This document shows positions 16,806 to 25,510 of a stretch of DNA of 64,000 nt, piece after piece (positions within the stretch are counted from its first letter, which is position 1; every line of letters starts with the position of its first letter). The notes under the pieces were generated by a model, which was given only the letters and a program-made list of their open reading frames with translations, made no database searches and was not told the DNA's origin. The translations under genes were made by a program, and so were the position numbers. This DNA is from Chryseobacterium carnipullorum (GTDB lineage: Bacteria; Bacteroidota; Bacteroidia; Flavobacteriales; Weeksellaceae), in NCBI RefSeq assembly GCF_900142785.1, contig NZ_FRCD01000006.1:177443-241442 (forward strand). The letters run 5' to 3'.

Positions 16806-16995
16806 AGCACGAATCCTTACGTGTTATTAAGTATTATCTATCCAATATTCTAAAAACAATGGCTAAAAGTTCTTTAAAATACCATGCGATTAACGAATGT
16901 AAAACTTAGATCTACATTATTTAGCTTTTCTCTATTTTGTTCTTTAGAAAAATAAAAGTTTAAAAAGCTTTGCTAAATACAAAAAACGGATCACC
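16806..16995. repeat. Diverged ~230-bp repeat, copy B (partial)
   Basis: Starts AGCACGAATCCTTACGTG, matching the left ends of copies A and C, and keeps the TATTAT / TTCTAAAA spacing. The middle (TATTTTGTTCTTTAGAAAAA) still aligns loosely with copy C. The right end is not recognisable, so this copy is degraded or was overrun by the neighbouring pentapeptide gene. Confidence 0.4.
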
Positions 16996-17029
16996 TTATT
17001 AATCGTCCATTTTTATATTTTAATCTATT

Positions 17030-17506
17030 TTAGCCAAATGACCAAATCACATTTTTTTCAATATTATCACTGATTACTGAAAAAGATTTTTCCGTGATTT
17101 CAAATTGAGTATCGTTAATTATATTATCACTAAAAATAATATTAGTAAAATTACATTTCTTAAAATTACATGTTGTGATTTATGCATCCATTATTTCCGC
17201 ACCTGCAAAAGAACAAGCTATAAAGGAACACAATGTAAATGATGTACTATTTAAATTAGATTTTGTAAAATCAACATTTTTGAAGGTACATTCATGAAAT
17301 GAAGTTTGAACAAAATATGTTGAATAAAATGATATTTTATTAAATTCAATGCGACTATACATAGAATTTACAGATATCAGGTCATCCAGATTAATATCGC
17401 AAACAATCAAATCTCTAATTTCTATTTCATTAAAACCAGGCAGATCATCGGTCTTGTAATCATTTTGCTCTTTTATAGCACTGTATAAATTAAATACATT
17501 TTCCAT
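17030..17506 (-). pseudogene. Pentapeptide-repeat protein with an in-frame stop
   Basis: The open part (17180-17506, 108 residues) has runs of A(D/N)LXX-type pentapeptides: RIEFNKISFYSTYF, SFHECTFKNVDFTKSNLNST, SFTLCSFIACSFAGAEI. It stops at TAA (17180-17182), but the same frame continues for 49 codons to 17030 with more repeat units (TTCNFKKCNFTNIIFSD). This shows the stop is a nonsense mutation inside a gene of about 158 codons. Pentapeptide proteins form a square beta-helix and are often DNA mimics or accessory proteins. Either a pseudogene, or a shortened protein is still made. Confidence 0.75.
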
Positions 17507-17631
17507 TTTTATTAAAATTTCACATTTATTTCTAATATTATTGACAATTCTTCTTAATTTAAATTAAACCATTTTCACAATATCATCAACTTCATTCATA
17601 GCTACTGAATGATTCATACCTGCACTAGCGC

Positions 17632-17874
17632 CGTTACCGCACGAATCCTTTTGTGATATTTAATATAATACATTAAACTTTCTGAAAGAATGTCTTTGCA
17701 TTCATTCCCAATAAAAGTATCCGGTCAATCTACAACAGCAAAACTTATGAAATACAATCCTTCAAGATTATTTAATTTCTAAGTGAGTTATCAACTATGT
17801 TTTGAGAAAGATAAAAATTTATTGAGAAAGTCTTTAAAAATAAAGCCACATAATACAATTGTGCGGCGACGAGA
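17632..17874. repeat. Diverged ~230-bp repeat, copy C
   Basis: Begins CGTTACCGCACGAATCCTTT and ends TGCGGCGACGAGA, matching both ends of copy A. The right-hand end is an imperfect inverted copy of the left. It lies between the pentapeptide pseudogene and the tRNA terminator. Confidence 0.55.
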
Positions 17875-17900
17875 ACCCAAATATAAAAACCTTTTAAACA

Positions 17901-17932
17901 AAATAACCCACTGTAAAAACAGCAGGTTATTT
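17901..17932 (-). terminator. Terminator of tRNA-Arg
   Basis: A perfect inverted repeat AAATAACC-CA-CTGT / ACAG-CA-GGTTATTT, just downstream of the tRNA on its own strand. Confidence 0.75.
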
Positions 17933-17942
17933 ATTTAAAAGG

Positions 17943-18016
17943 TGACCGCGAAGGGATTCGAACCCCCAACCCTCAGAGCCGAAATCTGATATTCTATCCA
18001 GTTGAACTACGCAGCC
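17943..18016 (-). tRNA. tRNA-Arg (anticodon TCG)
   Basis: Read on the minus strand the 74 bases fold as a cloverleaf. The acceptor stem GGCTGCG pairs with CGCGGTC (two G-U pairs), followed by discriminator A. The D arm is TTCAACTGGATAGAA. The anticodon stem is TCAGA/TCTGA with loop TTTCGGC, giving TCG, which decodes CGA arginine. The T arm is GGGGGTTCGAATCCC. CCA is not fully encoded. Its 3' end faces the accessory island. Confidence 0.95.
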
Positions 18017-18080
18017 AGTGGTATGAGTAATTGGTCATCAATTGTGTAATACTACCGATCACCAATCACTCATTTTTTTA

Positions 18081-19850
18081 TTAGAAAGTAATTTTCACTC
18101 CTCCTACAACCTGCGCGCCTAAGACTTTATAGCCTTTATACGTTTGGTAGTTTGAGTTCAGAAGATTGTTTCCGAGTGCAAAAATACTGAAATTTTTGTG
18201 AAATTTATACTCTGCGGAAAGATTTAAATCAGCATACCCCCCAACTTTATCATTTTTGTTCTCTGTAGACTGGTAAACAAGGTTTGGATTGGCAACCCCT
18301 TCGATCGCGAAAGAGTTTGTGGTTCTGTCACTTGCAAAGATCCCTTTGAACCCTAACAGTAGTTTTTTATCCAGCATGGTATATTTTGCTCCGATGTTTG
18401 CATTCACTAAAGGAACGTTATAAATATCGGCATAATTCTTCAGATCATACTTTGTAAACCTTACTTCTCCATCTAAAACCAGATTTTCAAGTGGGAAATA
18501 CTGTACGCTTCCCTTAATATCGCTTACATTTCCGTCATCATACACAGCAGAGAATGTATTTGCAAAATTATAAGCAGAACGGTTCAAAGTATAGACATTA
18601 TCGAAAAGATTATTGCCCTGGAAGAACATAATATCCCTCATTTTTCCGTAACCGGCAGAGAAGTCGTATTTAAACGTTTCGTCGATATCTCCACGTAAAC
18701 CTACGTAAAAGTGATATTGCGTCTCTGTTGGCTTTAAAAACTGGTCAGAAAGGATGAATGGGTTCGCCTGAAGAAGATCTCCGTACGTATTAAGCTTCAG
18801 TCCACCGTCTACACCACCATAGAATTTAAATTCTTTAGCGGCAGCCACCTGAAACTCAGCCTGCGGAAACCAGTAGGTTTTGTTATTTTTCACTTCTCCA
18901 CCCAATGCATCATTTGAATTCTTAGCGTTCAGGAATGAAAATCCGGAACCTAACATTAAGTAAGAATCTCCTTTTCTGAAGGTTACTTTTGGAGTAAGGC
19001 TTGTATTAAAGAAATTGGAAGAGTTTTTGTTGACAATCGCAAAATCTGTTTTCACTGCTTCTACGCCAACGCCTAAATCTGCATTCAGATTAATTCCTGA
19101 CTTCCCGATCTCCACTGCATGCTTTGAAAGATTCGCCAAAATGGAAACCTGATTTTCCTGTGCATCAAAATGATCTTTCAGGAAAGATGATTTTACCCTT
19201 ACATCGTTTAAGATCTCATTGGAATAAAAATCATAATATCCGTTTACTTTGAACTGGTTGACTCTTTGCTTCAAATCTACATCCGCAGCGGGAGTCAGTG
19301 CATAAATTCCGTAGTATCTGTTATTATCCAAAGCGTATTGGGCATTCAAGTTGAATTTTCCTTTTTCGCCGTATGAATTTAAGTACGCTCCAATAGCGGT
19401 AGAACTCTGCTTGGAATCCCAGTCATATTCTTTTTTCAGACCTAAAGTGGAAAGGAAATGGAAATCAGCTCCTACTTCCAGTTTGTTATCAAGGGTTTTG
19501 GAAATATTGGCATCACCTAAAATTTTCCCGAAGTTGCCCATTCCAAACTGCACATAGTTGTTCTGAGCTGTCCCGTCGAATTTTGGAGTGACATCCTGTC
19601 CCTGAATCGTAGATGTTTTGAAATCCGAAACCGCAGGCACATCGGTGATGGTATACTTCACAGGATTCTGGGATTTCTCTTCAGGCGGATAATTTTTGAT
19701 GGTCTCCACAGAGGTCTTCTTCTTCTCTATCTTTTTCACCTCCGGTTCCCGCTTCTTATTAAGAATCAGTTTTTCCTCCTTGATCTGGGAGAACGCAAAC
19801 TGCGAAAACCCTAAAAATAATATGGATAATAATTGAATTTTTCTGTTCAT
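18081..19850 (-). CDS. Outer-membrane beta-barrel (TonB-receptor-like) protein
   Basis: 589 residues. Signal peptide ending FAFSQ, a Lys/Glu-rich linker (about 22-60), then about 500 residues of amphipathic strands with aromatic girdle residues, ending GAQVVGGVKITF, where the terminal Phe is a Bam signal. The C-terminal half resembles the barrel of TonB-dependent receptors, but there is no recognisable plug domain or TonB box. It follows the 987-aa TPR gene on the same strand by about 100 bases of simple repeats. Probably an envelope complex with that TPR protein; substrate unknown. Confidence 0.65.
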   Translation of the reverse strand: MNRKIQLLSILFLGFSQFAFSQIKEEKLILNKKREPEVKKIEKKKTSVETIKNYPPEEKSQNPVKYTITDVPAVSDFKTSTIQGQDVTPKFDGTAQNNYVQFGMGNFGKILGDANISKTLDNKLEVGADFHFLSTLGLKKEYDWDSKQSSTAIGAYLNSYGEKGKFNLNAQYALDNNRYYGIYALTPAADVDLKQRVNQFKVNGYYDFYSNEILNDVRVKSSFLKDHFDAQENQVSILANLSKHAVEIGKSGINLNADLGVGVEAVKTDFAIVNKNSSNFFNTSLTPKVTFRKGDSYLMLGSGFSFLNAKNSNDALGGEVKNNKTYWFPQAEFQVAAAKEFKFYGGVDGGLKLNTYGDLLQANPFILSDQFLKPTETQYHFYVGLRGDIDETFKYDFSAGYGKMRDIMFFQGNNLFDNVYTLNRSAYNFANTFSAVYDDGNVSDIKGSVQYFPLENLVLDGEVRFTKYDLKNYADIYNVPLVNANIGAKYTMLDKKLLLGFKGIFASDRTTNSFAIEGVANPNLVYQSTENKNDKVGGYADLNLSAEYKFHKNFSIFALGNNLLNSNYQTYKGYKVLGAQVVGGVKITF

Positions 19851-19861
19851 TGCTCAATATT

Positions 19862-19958
19862 TGTATTAATGTATAATGTCGGATGTATAATGTATGTATT
19901 GGATTGTACTTTGTACTTTGTACATTGTACTTCTTACATTATACTTTATACATTTTAC
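19862..19958. repeat. Degenerate tandem TGTAC/TGTATAATG repeats
   Basis: Short imperfect repeats such as TGTATAATGT and GTACTTTGTACTTTGTACAT fill the spacer between the barrel and TPR genes, forming many overlapping small palindromes (GTAC). They look like slippage-born simple repeats and not CRISPR. Confidence 0.6.
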
Positions 19959-22918
19959 TTTTTAATCTGCTTTTTAACCTCTTTTGCTTCCGCTACGATC
20001 TCAGGGAAATCTTTGTAGTTCTCAATGATCTGGTCACACGTATAGCTTGCCTGGTAGTTATCTTTCAGCCCAACATAGTTTTTAGCCATCAGCACCAAAG
20101 CTTTAGCTCCCCAGTAATCTTCAGAGGCATAGTTATTCGCCAGTTTAAAGATCGTCTCATTGGAAGACTTGAATGCTTTTCCTTTGTTCTGATAATAAGC
20201 TTTTGCATACAATGCTTCTGCTGCTACCGAGGTATTGGATGATTTTTCAAGAGAAGTATACGCTGATTGCGCGTCTTTATCTTTCCCTGAATTCATTAAG
20301 CTTCTCGCTTTGATCACTTTCGCTGTTTCCATAACCGCGGCAGAGTTTTTCGTGTTCACAATTACTGCATCTGCCAGTTTTTCAGCCTCAGAGAAGTTTT
20401 TCTCCGCGGCGTATAATTTCATCAGTTCTACATTAGCATAATTTTTAATACTGATGTCTGAAGAGTTTTTGATATTCTCAAGATACTTTTTAGCTTCCGC
20501 CGTATTCCCCTGAGCCACGAAGATCTGTGCCAGACGGGTCTGCGCATCATCCTGATAGTCGTTCTGTACAGAGGCTACTTCCTGAAGAACAAGAAGCGCT
20601 TTGGTAGCATTATTGGTTTGATAGTAGCTTTCTCCCAACTCGTATTTAGCCTGATAAAGACCTTCTCCGGTAGGATTCTGCGTTAAATATTTTTCGTAGT
20701 ATGAAATCGCGTTTTTGTAATCTTTCTTCGTGAAATACTGCTTTCCGGTCGATAGATTAATCTCATCGATTTCAGAAGCCGCTACATTCACCCCGATATT
20801 TTTAGCAAAGCTTTCATATCCTGAAACGTCACCGTTTTTAGTGAAAATAGGCTTTGCCGCCTGGACGATCTTTTCAGCATACGCCGTATTTTTATATTGC
20901 TCTCCAAGAGATTTAAGCTCAGAAAGTGCTTTGTCAGTTTGATTCTGATCAATATAATTCTGTGCTCTGTAAATCGACGCATTCGCAATAAGATCCTTAT
21001 CCGAAGAAGTTTTGATCACTTTGGCAAAATAATCATTGGAGTTGGCAAAATCATCCTGTGCGGAGTAGGCAGTTCCTATTTCATATTGGGCATCATCGTA
21101 ATATTCAGAATCCGGATATTTGGATAAAAGATTTTTCAGATTGGTGATCTTCGCCTGTGTATCGCCTTTAAATCCTAAAGCCATTGCTTTTTGGTATAAA
21201 GTATAGTCTGTGGCATCTTCATTTTTATCATAAATGGCAATCGCCTCGTTCAGGTCATTATTCGCGTAATGAATATCTGCCAGACGAAGTTCTGCATCAT
21301 TTTTAAATTCAGGCTTGGGGTTGCTCAGATACTGCTTGAAATACGTCTGTGCCTGATCGAACTTTTTAGCTTTAAAATAAACATAGCCCAAATCGTAAGG
21401 CAGCTGCTGCTTTTCAGGGAAGGTTTCGGTAAGAAGTTTCTCATAACGCGCAATGGCAGACGGATAGTTTCCTTTCTGGTAATACACCTGTCCTAACCAA
21501 TACAAGGCTCTGTTGTAAAATTCTTTGTTGATATTAAATCCTAAACTTCTCAGGAAATACCTTTCCGCTTCATCATAGTTTCCCTTGTTGAATTCTTCTG
21601 TTCCCAATAAATAAGAAACCTCCTGATCCACTTTGTTGATCTCTGGCGTAGAATTCTGAAGCCTGTCGATCGCGTTCAATGTTTCTTTATAATTTCCGGA
21701 ATACAAATAAGATTTCACAAGAAGTGATCTCATTTCCGGTGCATTCGCATCATTCTGATGGTCGTTGATATAGTTTTGGATCACCCCGGAAGGACTTTCA
21801 AAAGGGTTTCCGATATCATAACTCAGTTTGGCGTATTGTTCATGAGCCAGTTTTTTAACCTTAGCATCATAATTCATCTGGTAAGAAGATCTGAATGCCG
21901 AAAGGGCTTCCTGCTTTTTATCTACCGCCAGATAAGCGTTTCCTAATTGATAGTAAGCATTCTGCGCCAGCGCTGAATTGCTGTTGACAAGCTGGTTGTA
22001 ATAAGAAACCGCTTCATCATATTTTTTAAGCTGAGCCGCCACAAATCCCATTTCATAAAGATCGTTTTCAGAAGGATTCTGCTGTACGCTCAGATAATCT
22101 TTCAGGTGCGGATAAGCCGAATTATAGTCATTTTTCATAAAATAACTTTCCCCGATGATCTTATGAACCTCTGCTTTATAAGAATCTGAAATACTTTCGC
22201 CTAATAAAGCTGTTCCTTCAGAAATAGCCTGGTCATAATTCTTATCGTTGTAGTACATTTGTACATAATAAGGACGTACCAGTTTAGAGAATTTAGGCTG
22301 ATCTTTCACAGAATCAAAATACTGGAAAGCTTTATCATTCTGACCACTTGAATAATACAAATGTCCAAGCATATAAGCGATGTCTCCTTTTTGGGATTCG
22401 TCAGCCGTTTTATATACTTCTTCCAGAGCATCGGTCGCCCCTTTGGTGTCACCGGTCATGAACTTAGCGTATCCCAGTTTCAAAATGTACTGTGTATTTT
22501 CTTCTTTTGAAAGCTGATATTGATTCACTTTTTTCAGTGTCTCCAACGCTTTGTCAAAATCTTTTTTAGCTAAATAATAATCTGCCAGCGGAAGATTTGC
22601 CTGAGCAAAATAAGCCGAATTCGGATATTCTTTCATGAAGGCCGTCAATCCTTCTTCTGCATGATTTTTCTGAAGAATCACCCCGATCACATTATCAAAA
22701 AACTGCGCTGCCTCTTTTCTGGATCTCGACAAATTCTGATTATAGAAATATTGTCGTGCATATTCGAACTGAGAAGCATTGTATATTTTAGTCTGATAAA
22801 GATTTTCTGCGAGATTGAACCTGTAATTTTCCTGCTGTGTAAAGTACTGTGACTGTTGCGCTTCGGAAACTCCGAAATAAAGTACTGCAGCTGAGAGAAG
22901 TATTTTTTTTGAATTCAT
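19955..22918 (-). CDS. Large exported TPR-repeat protein
   Basis: 987 residues with a signal peptide (MNSKKILLSAAVLYFGVSEAQ) and then about 20 tetratricopeptide repeats across the whole length, for example the units beginning YAKFMTGDTKGATDALEEV, YEKLLTETFPEKQQLPYDLG and YEKYLTQNPTGEGLYQAKYE. TPR solenoids are protein-binding scaffolds; a periplasmic one of this size resembles those in gliding, T9SS or cell-envelope complexes. The barrel gene lies directly downstream on the same strand, with the TPR gene first. Role inferred, partner not known. Confidence 0.75.
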   Translation of the reverse strand: MNSKKILLSAAVLYFGVSEAQQSQYFTQQENYRFNLAENLYQTKIYNASQFEYARQYFYNQNLSRSRKEAAQFFDNVIGVILQKNHAEEGLTAFMKEYPNSAYFAQANLPLADYYLAKKDFDKALETLKKVNQYQLSKEENTQYILKLGYAKFMTGDTKGATDALEEVYKTADESQKGDIAYMLGHLYYSSGQNDKAFQYFDSVKDQPKFSKLVRPYYVQMYYNDKNYDQAISEGTALLGESISDSYKAEVHKIIGESYFMKNDYNSAYPHLKDYLSVQQNPSENDLYEMGFVAAQLKKYDEAVSYYNQLVNSNSALAQNAYYQLGNAYLAVDKKQEALSAFRSSYQMNYDAKVKKLAHEQYAKLSYDIGNPFESPSGVIQNYINDHQNDANAPEMRSLLVKSYLYSGNYKETLNAIDRLQNSTPEINKVDQEVSYLLGTEEFNKGNYDEAERYFLRSLGFNINKEFYNRALYWLGQVYYQKGNYPSAIARYEKLLTETFPEKQQLPYDLGYVYFKAKKFDQAQTYFKQYLSNPKPEFKNDAELRLADIHYANNDLNEAIAIYDKNEDATDYTLYQKAMALGFKGDTQAKITNLKNLLSKYPDSEYYDDAQYEIGTAYSAQDDFANSNDYFAKVIKTSSDKDLIANASIYRAQNYIDQNQTDKALSELKSLGEQYKNTAYAEKIVQAAKPIFTKNGDVSGYESFAKNIGVNVAASEIDEINLSTGKQYFTKKDYKNAISYYEKYLTQNPTGEGLYQAKYELGESYYQTNNATKALLVLQEVASVQNDYQDDAQTRLAQIFVAQGNTAEAKKYLENIKNSSDISIKNYANVELMKLYAAEKNFSEAEKLADAVIVNTKNSAAVMETAKVIKARSLMNSGKDKDAQSAYTSLEKSSNTSVAAEALYAKAYYQNKGKAFKSSNETIFKLANNYASEDYWGAKALVLMAKNYVGLKDNYQASYTCDQIIENYKDFPEIVAEAKEVKKQIKK

Positions 22919-23155
22919 TCTTTTTTTGAATAAAAAGATTAGTCTATATAAGGTAACGAAAATATTAAAAACTTATTGTTTAAGCAAGTTTTAAAGGTTT
23001 AATAACATAAATTAACAATTGACTCCATTTCACTGTTTAATGATAAAAAATGATTACTTTAGTATGATAAAACGTGAACAGATATCAAAAGAGCATCATC
23101 AAAACTATAATTTGATAAAATCCTCATTCTTCATCAGCTAAAAACATACCAATAC

Positions 23156-25396
23156 ATGAAAATTAAAATACTTTTAGCATTAATCTTAGTCAATCTCATA
23201 CAGGCTCAGAAGTTTTACTTTCCCAAAAATGCAGTCTCCGACTCTGCTGTTCTTGAAAAACAACTCCCGATGCTTGCCTCAAAAATGATGACACAGCCCT
23301 CGTTGATGAAACTAAAGAATACCAACAGGCTGGCTTACCTGGACAACCTTTTCCGTTTACAGATCGTTGCCCGTGATTATAAAAAATCAATCGCCACCCT
23401 GTCGGATTACCGGAATGAATTTGCTGCTCACAACATGGCCGGAAACAAATTCATTGCCTATGAATTTTACAGTGGGGCGAAAATAATGGAGACGAAAGAA
23501 AAACTTAATTTCCATGATGCCCTTCAAAAAGCATTCAATAAAAAATATGAAAGCCTGCCGGATCAGCTGATCACTAAAGTAGGGATCGCAGTAGACGGAG
23601 ATGTCAATGCATCAAGAAAACTTCTGAAGGAAACATTGGACAAGCAGAAGGATAAGGACAGCATCGACTATGGATCGGCACTGGCTTTATGTAAAAATTA
23701 TCTGAGTTATAAAACCTTTTCACAACTTAAGCCTCAGATTGTACAATGGGTAGAATTAAAAGACAAGGAAAAATTTATTACCGAAACCAAAGATCTGAAA
23801 ACAAAAAACGGAAATACCCTGACGATCACTATTGTCAGAAAAAAAGAAAATACCGCTCCCCTTCCCGTCATCCTTACCAATAATATCTATGCAGGACCTA
23901 TTGATGCTGTTTTTGGCAAAAGAGCAGCGGTCTATAATTATGTAGGTGCTGTGGTGAATACCCGTGGCAAAAGAAACAGTAATGATGAGAATAATCCTTT
24001 TGAACATGAGTCACAGGATCTATATGAAGTGATCGACTGGGTCAGTCAACAACCGTGGAGCAATGGGAAAGTCGGGATGATCGGAGGAAGTTATTTAGGC
24101 TTCAGCCAGTGGGCCGTGGTCAAGAAACTGCATCCGGCCTTAAAAACAATTGTCCCTCAGGTAGCAGTGGGAGTTGGAATAGATTACCCTGCCCAAAATA
24201 ATATTTTCATGAGCTATATGCTGCAATGGATCAACTATGTGACGAACAATAAGCTTACAGATGAAGCAGATTTTAATAATTTCAAGAAATGGGATTCTAT
24301 TAATACCGCATGGTACAAAAGCGGAAAATCATTCAGATCTCTGGATACCATAAGCGGTAAACCCAATAAGATCTTTCAAAGATGGCTGGATCATCCCGGC
24401 TACGACACCTACTGGCAGAAAATGGTTCCCTATAAAGAAGATTTTGCCAACATCAACATTCCCATTCTGACAACAACCGGATATTATGACGACGACCAGA
24501 TAGGCGCTCTATCCTACTTTAAATCCCATCATCAATATAACAAAACTGCCAATCACTATTTGGTTATTGGTCCGTATGACCATGGTGGAGCCCAGAGCTT
24601 CGGGTATACTTACGTAAATGGAACAGCAATAGATCCTGCAGCCAGAATAAGCATTGATGACCTCGCTTTTTCATGGTTCGACTACATTTTGAAAGACGGC
24701 AAGAAGCCCGCGCTGTTAAAAGACCGTATTAATTTTCAGGTGATGAACACCAATACCTGGAAACATGTTCCGACTTTGGAAAAAATGCATACTTCAACTC
24801 TTAAATTTTATCTTCAGGATCACAAAGATGCTCCATCGGTATTTAATCAGCCTGCACAGAAAAATTTTGTTAAACAATCTGTTGATTTTAAGAACCGGGA
24901 CCCAAAAGAGACCTACCGCAAAGTAAGCAAAACAGACAGTGTAAAAACCACCAACTCCGTATATTTTGAAAGTGAAGTTTTAAAAAAAGATCTTATCATC
25001 AGTGGAAATCTCGCAGGATTTTTCAATGTTTCCATTAATAAGAAAGATTTTGATACAGATACCTATTTGTATCAGGTGAATCCCCAGGGTAAGACCTTTT
25101 TATTATCAACGCATATCGTGAGAGCGAGTTATGCCAAAAACAATGCCGTGCGCCAGCTTCTTGAGCCTGGTAAAACAGAACAGATTCCCATAAAAAACTC
25201 CATCTTCATCAGCAAAAAAATAGAAAAGGGAAGCAAACTGGTCCTATTGGTTGGGGTAAATAAAAATCCAAGCTGGCAGATTAATTACGGAACAGGAAAA
25301 GATGTAAGTGATGAAACGATCAAGGATTCCGGTGAACCGCTGGAAATAAAATGGTACAATGACAGCTATGTTGAAATACCTATTTATCAAGAATAA
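23156..25396 (+). CDS. CocE/NonD-family (S15) hydrolase, exported
   Basis: 746 residues with a short signal peptide (to about IQAQ). After an N-terminal helical segment the alpha/beta-hydrolase core shows the nucleophile elbow GGSYLGFSQW (about 310), the Asp region TTGYYDDDQIGALSY, and the His in VIGPYDHGGAQSFG. A C-terminal jelly-roll follows (NFQVMNTNTWKHVPTLEKMH). Family members are Xaa-Pro dipeptidyl-peptidases, glutaryl-7-ACA acylases or cocaine-esterase-like enzymes. Exact substrate is not predictable here. Single gene; the long N-terminal extension is usual for Bacteroidota forms. Confidence 0.85.
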   Translation: MKIKILLALILVNLIQAQKFYFPKNAVSDSAVLEKQLPMLASKMMTQPSLMKLKNTNRLAYLDNLFRLQIVARDYKKSIATLSDYRNEFAAHNMAGNKFIAYEFYSGAKIMETKEKLNFHDALQKAFNKKYESLPDQLITKVGIAVDGDVNASRKLLKETLDKQKDKDSIDYGSALALCKNYLSYKTFSQLKPQIVQWVELKDKEKFITETKDLKTKNGNTLTITIVRKKENTAPLPVILTNNIYAGPIDAVFGKRAAVYNYVGAVVNTRGKRNSNDENNPFEHESQDLYEVIDWVSQQPWSNGKVGMIGGSYLGFSQWAVVKKLHPALKTIVPQVAVGVGIDYPAQNNIFMSYMLQWINYVTNNKLTDEADFNNFKKWDSINTAWYKSGKSFRSLDTISGKPNKIFQRWLDHPGYDTYWQKMVPYKEDFANINIPILTTTGYYDDDQIGALSYFKSHHQYNKTANHYLVIGPYDHGGAQSFGYTYVNGTAIDPAARISIDDLAFSWFDYILKDGKKPALLKDRINFQVMNTNTWKHVPTLEKMHTSTLKFYLQDHKDAPSVFNQPAQKNFVKQSVDFKNRDPKETYRKVSKTDSVKTTNSVYFESEVLKKDLIISGNLAGFFNVSINKKDFDTDTYLYQVNPQGKTFLLSTHIVRASYAKNNAVRQLLEPGKTEQIPIKNSIFISKKIEKGSKLVLLVGVNKNPSWQINYGTGKDVSDETIKDSGEPLEIKWYNDSYVEIPIYQE

Positions 25397-25510
25397 AGGC
25401 ATTTACCCTTTATAACCTTAACCTTTTTAACGAAATATTATGATTACAGCCAACACAAAAATAAAAAATGATTACATTTGCTTTTTTTCAAACTCAAATA
25501 TAAATATTGA

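Noticed and set aside
19862..19958. TGTAC repeats considered as an origin or iteron set
   Set aside because: Irregular spacing and sequence, no replication gene or DnaA-box cluster seen.
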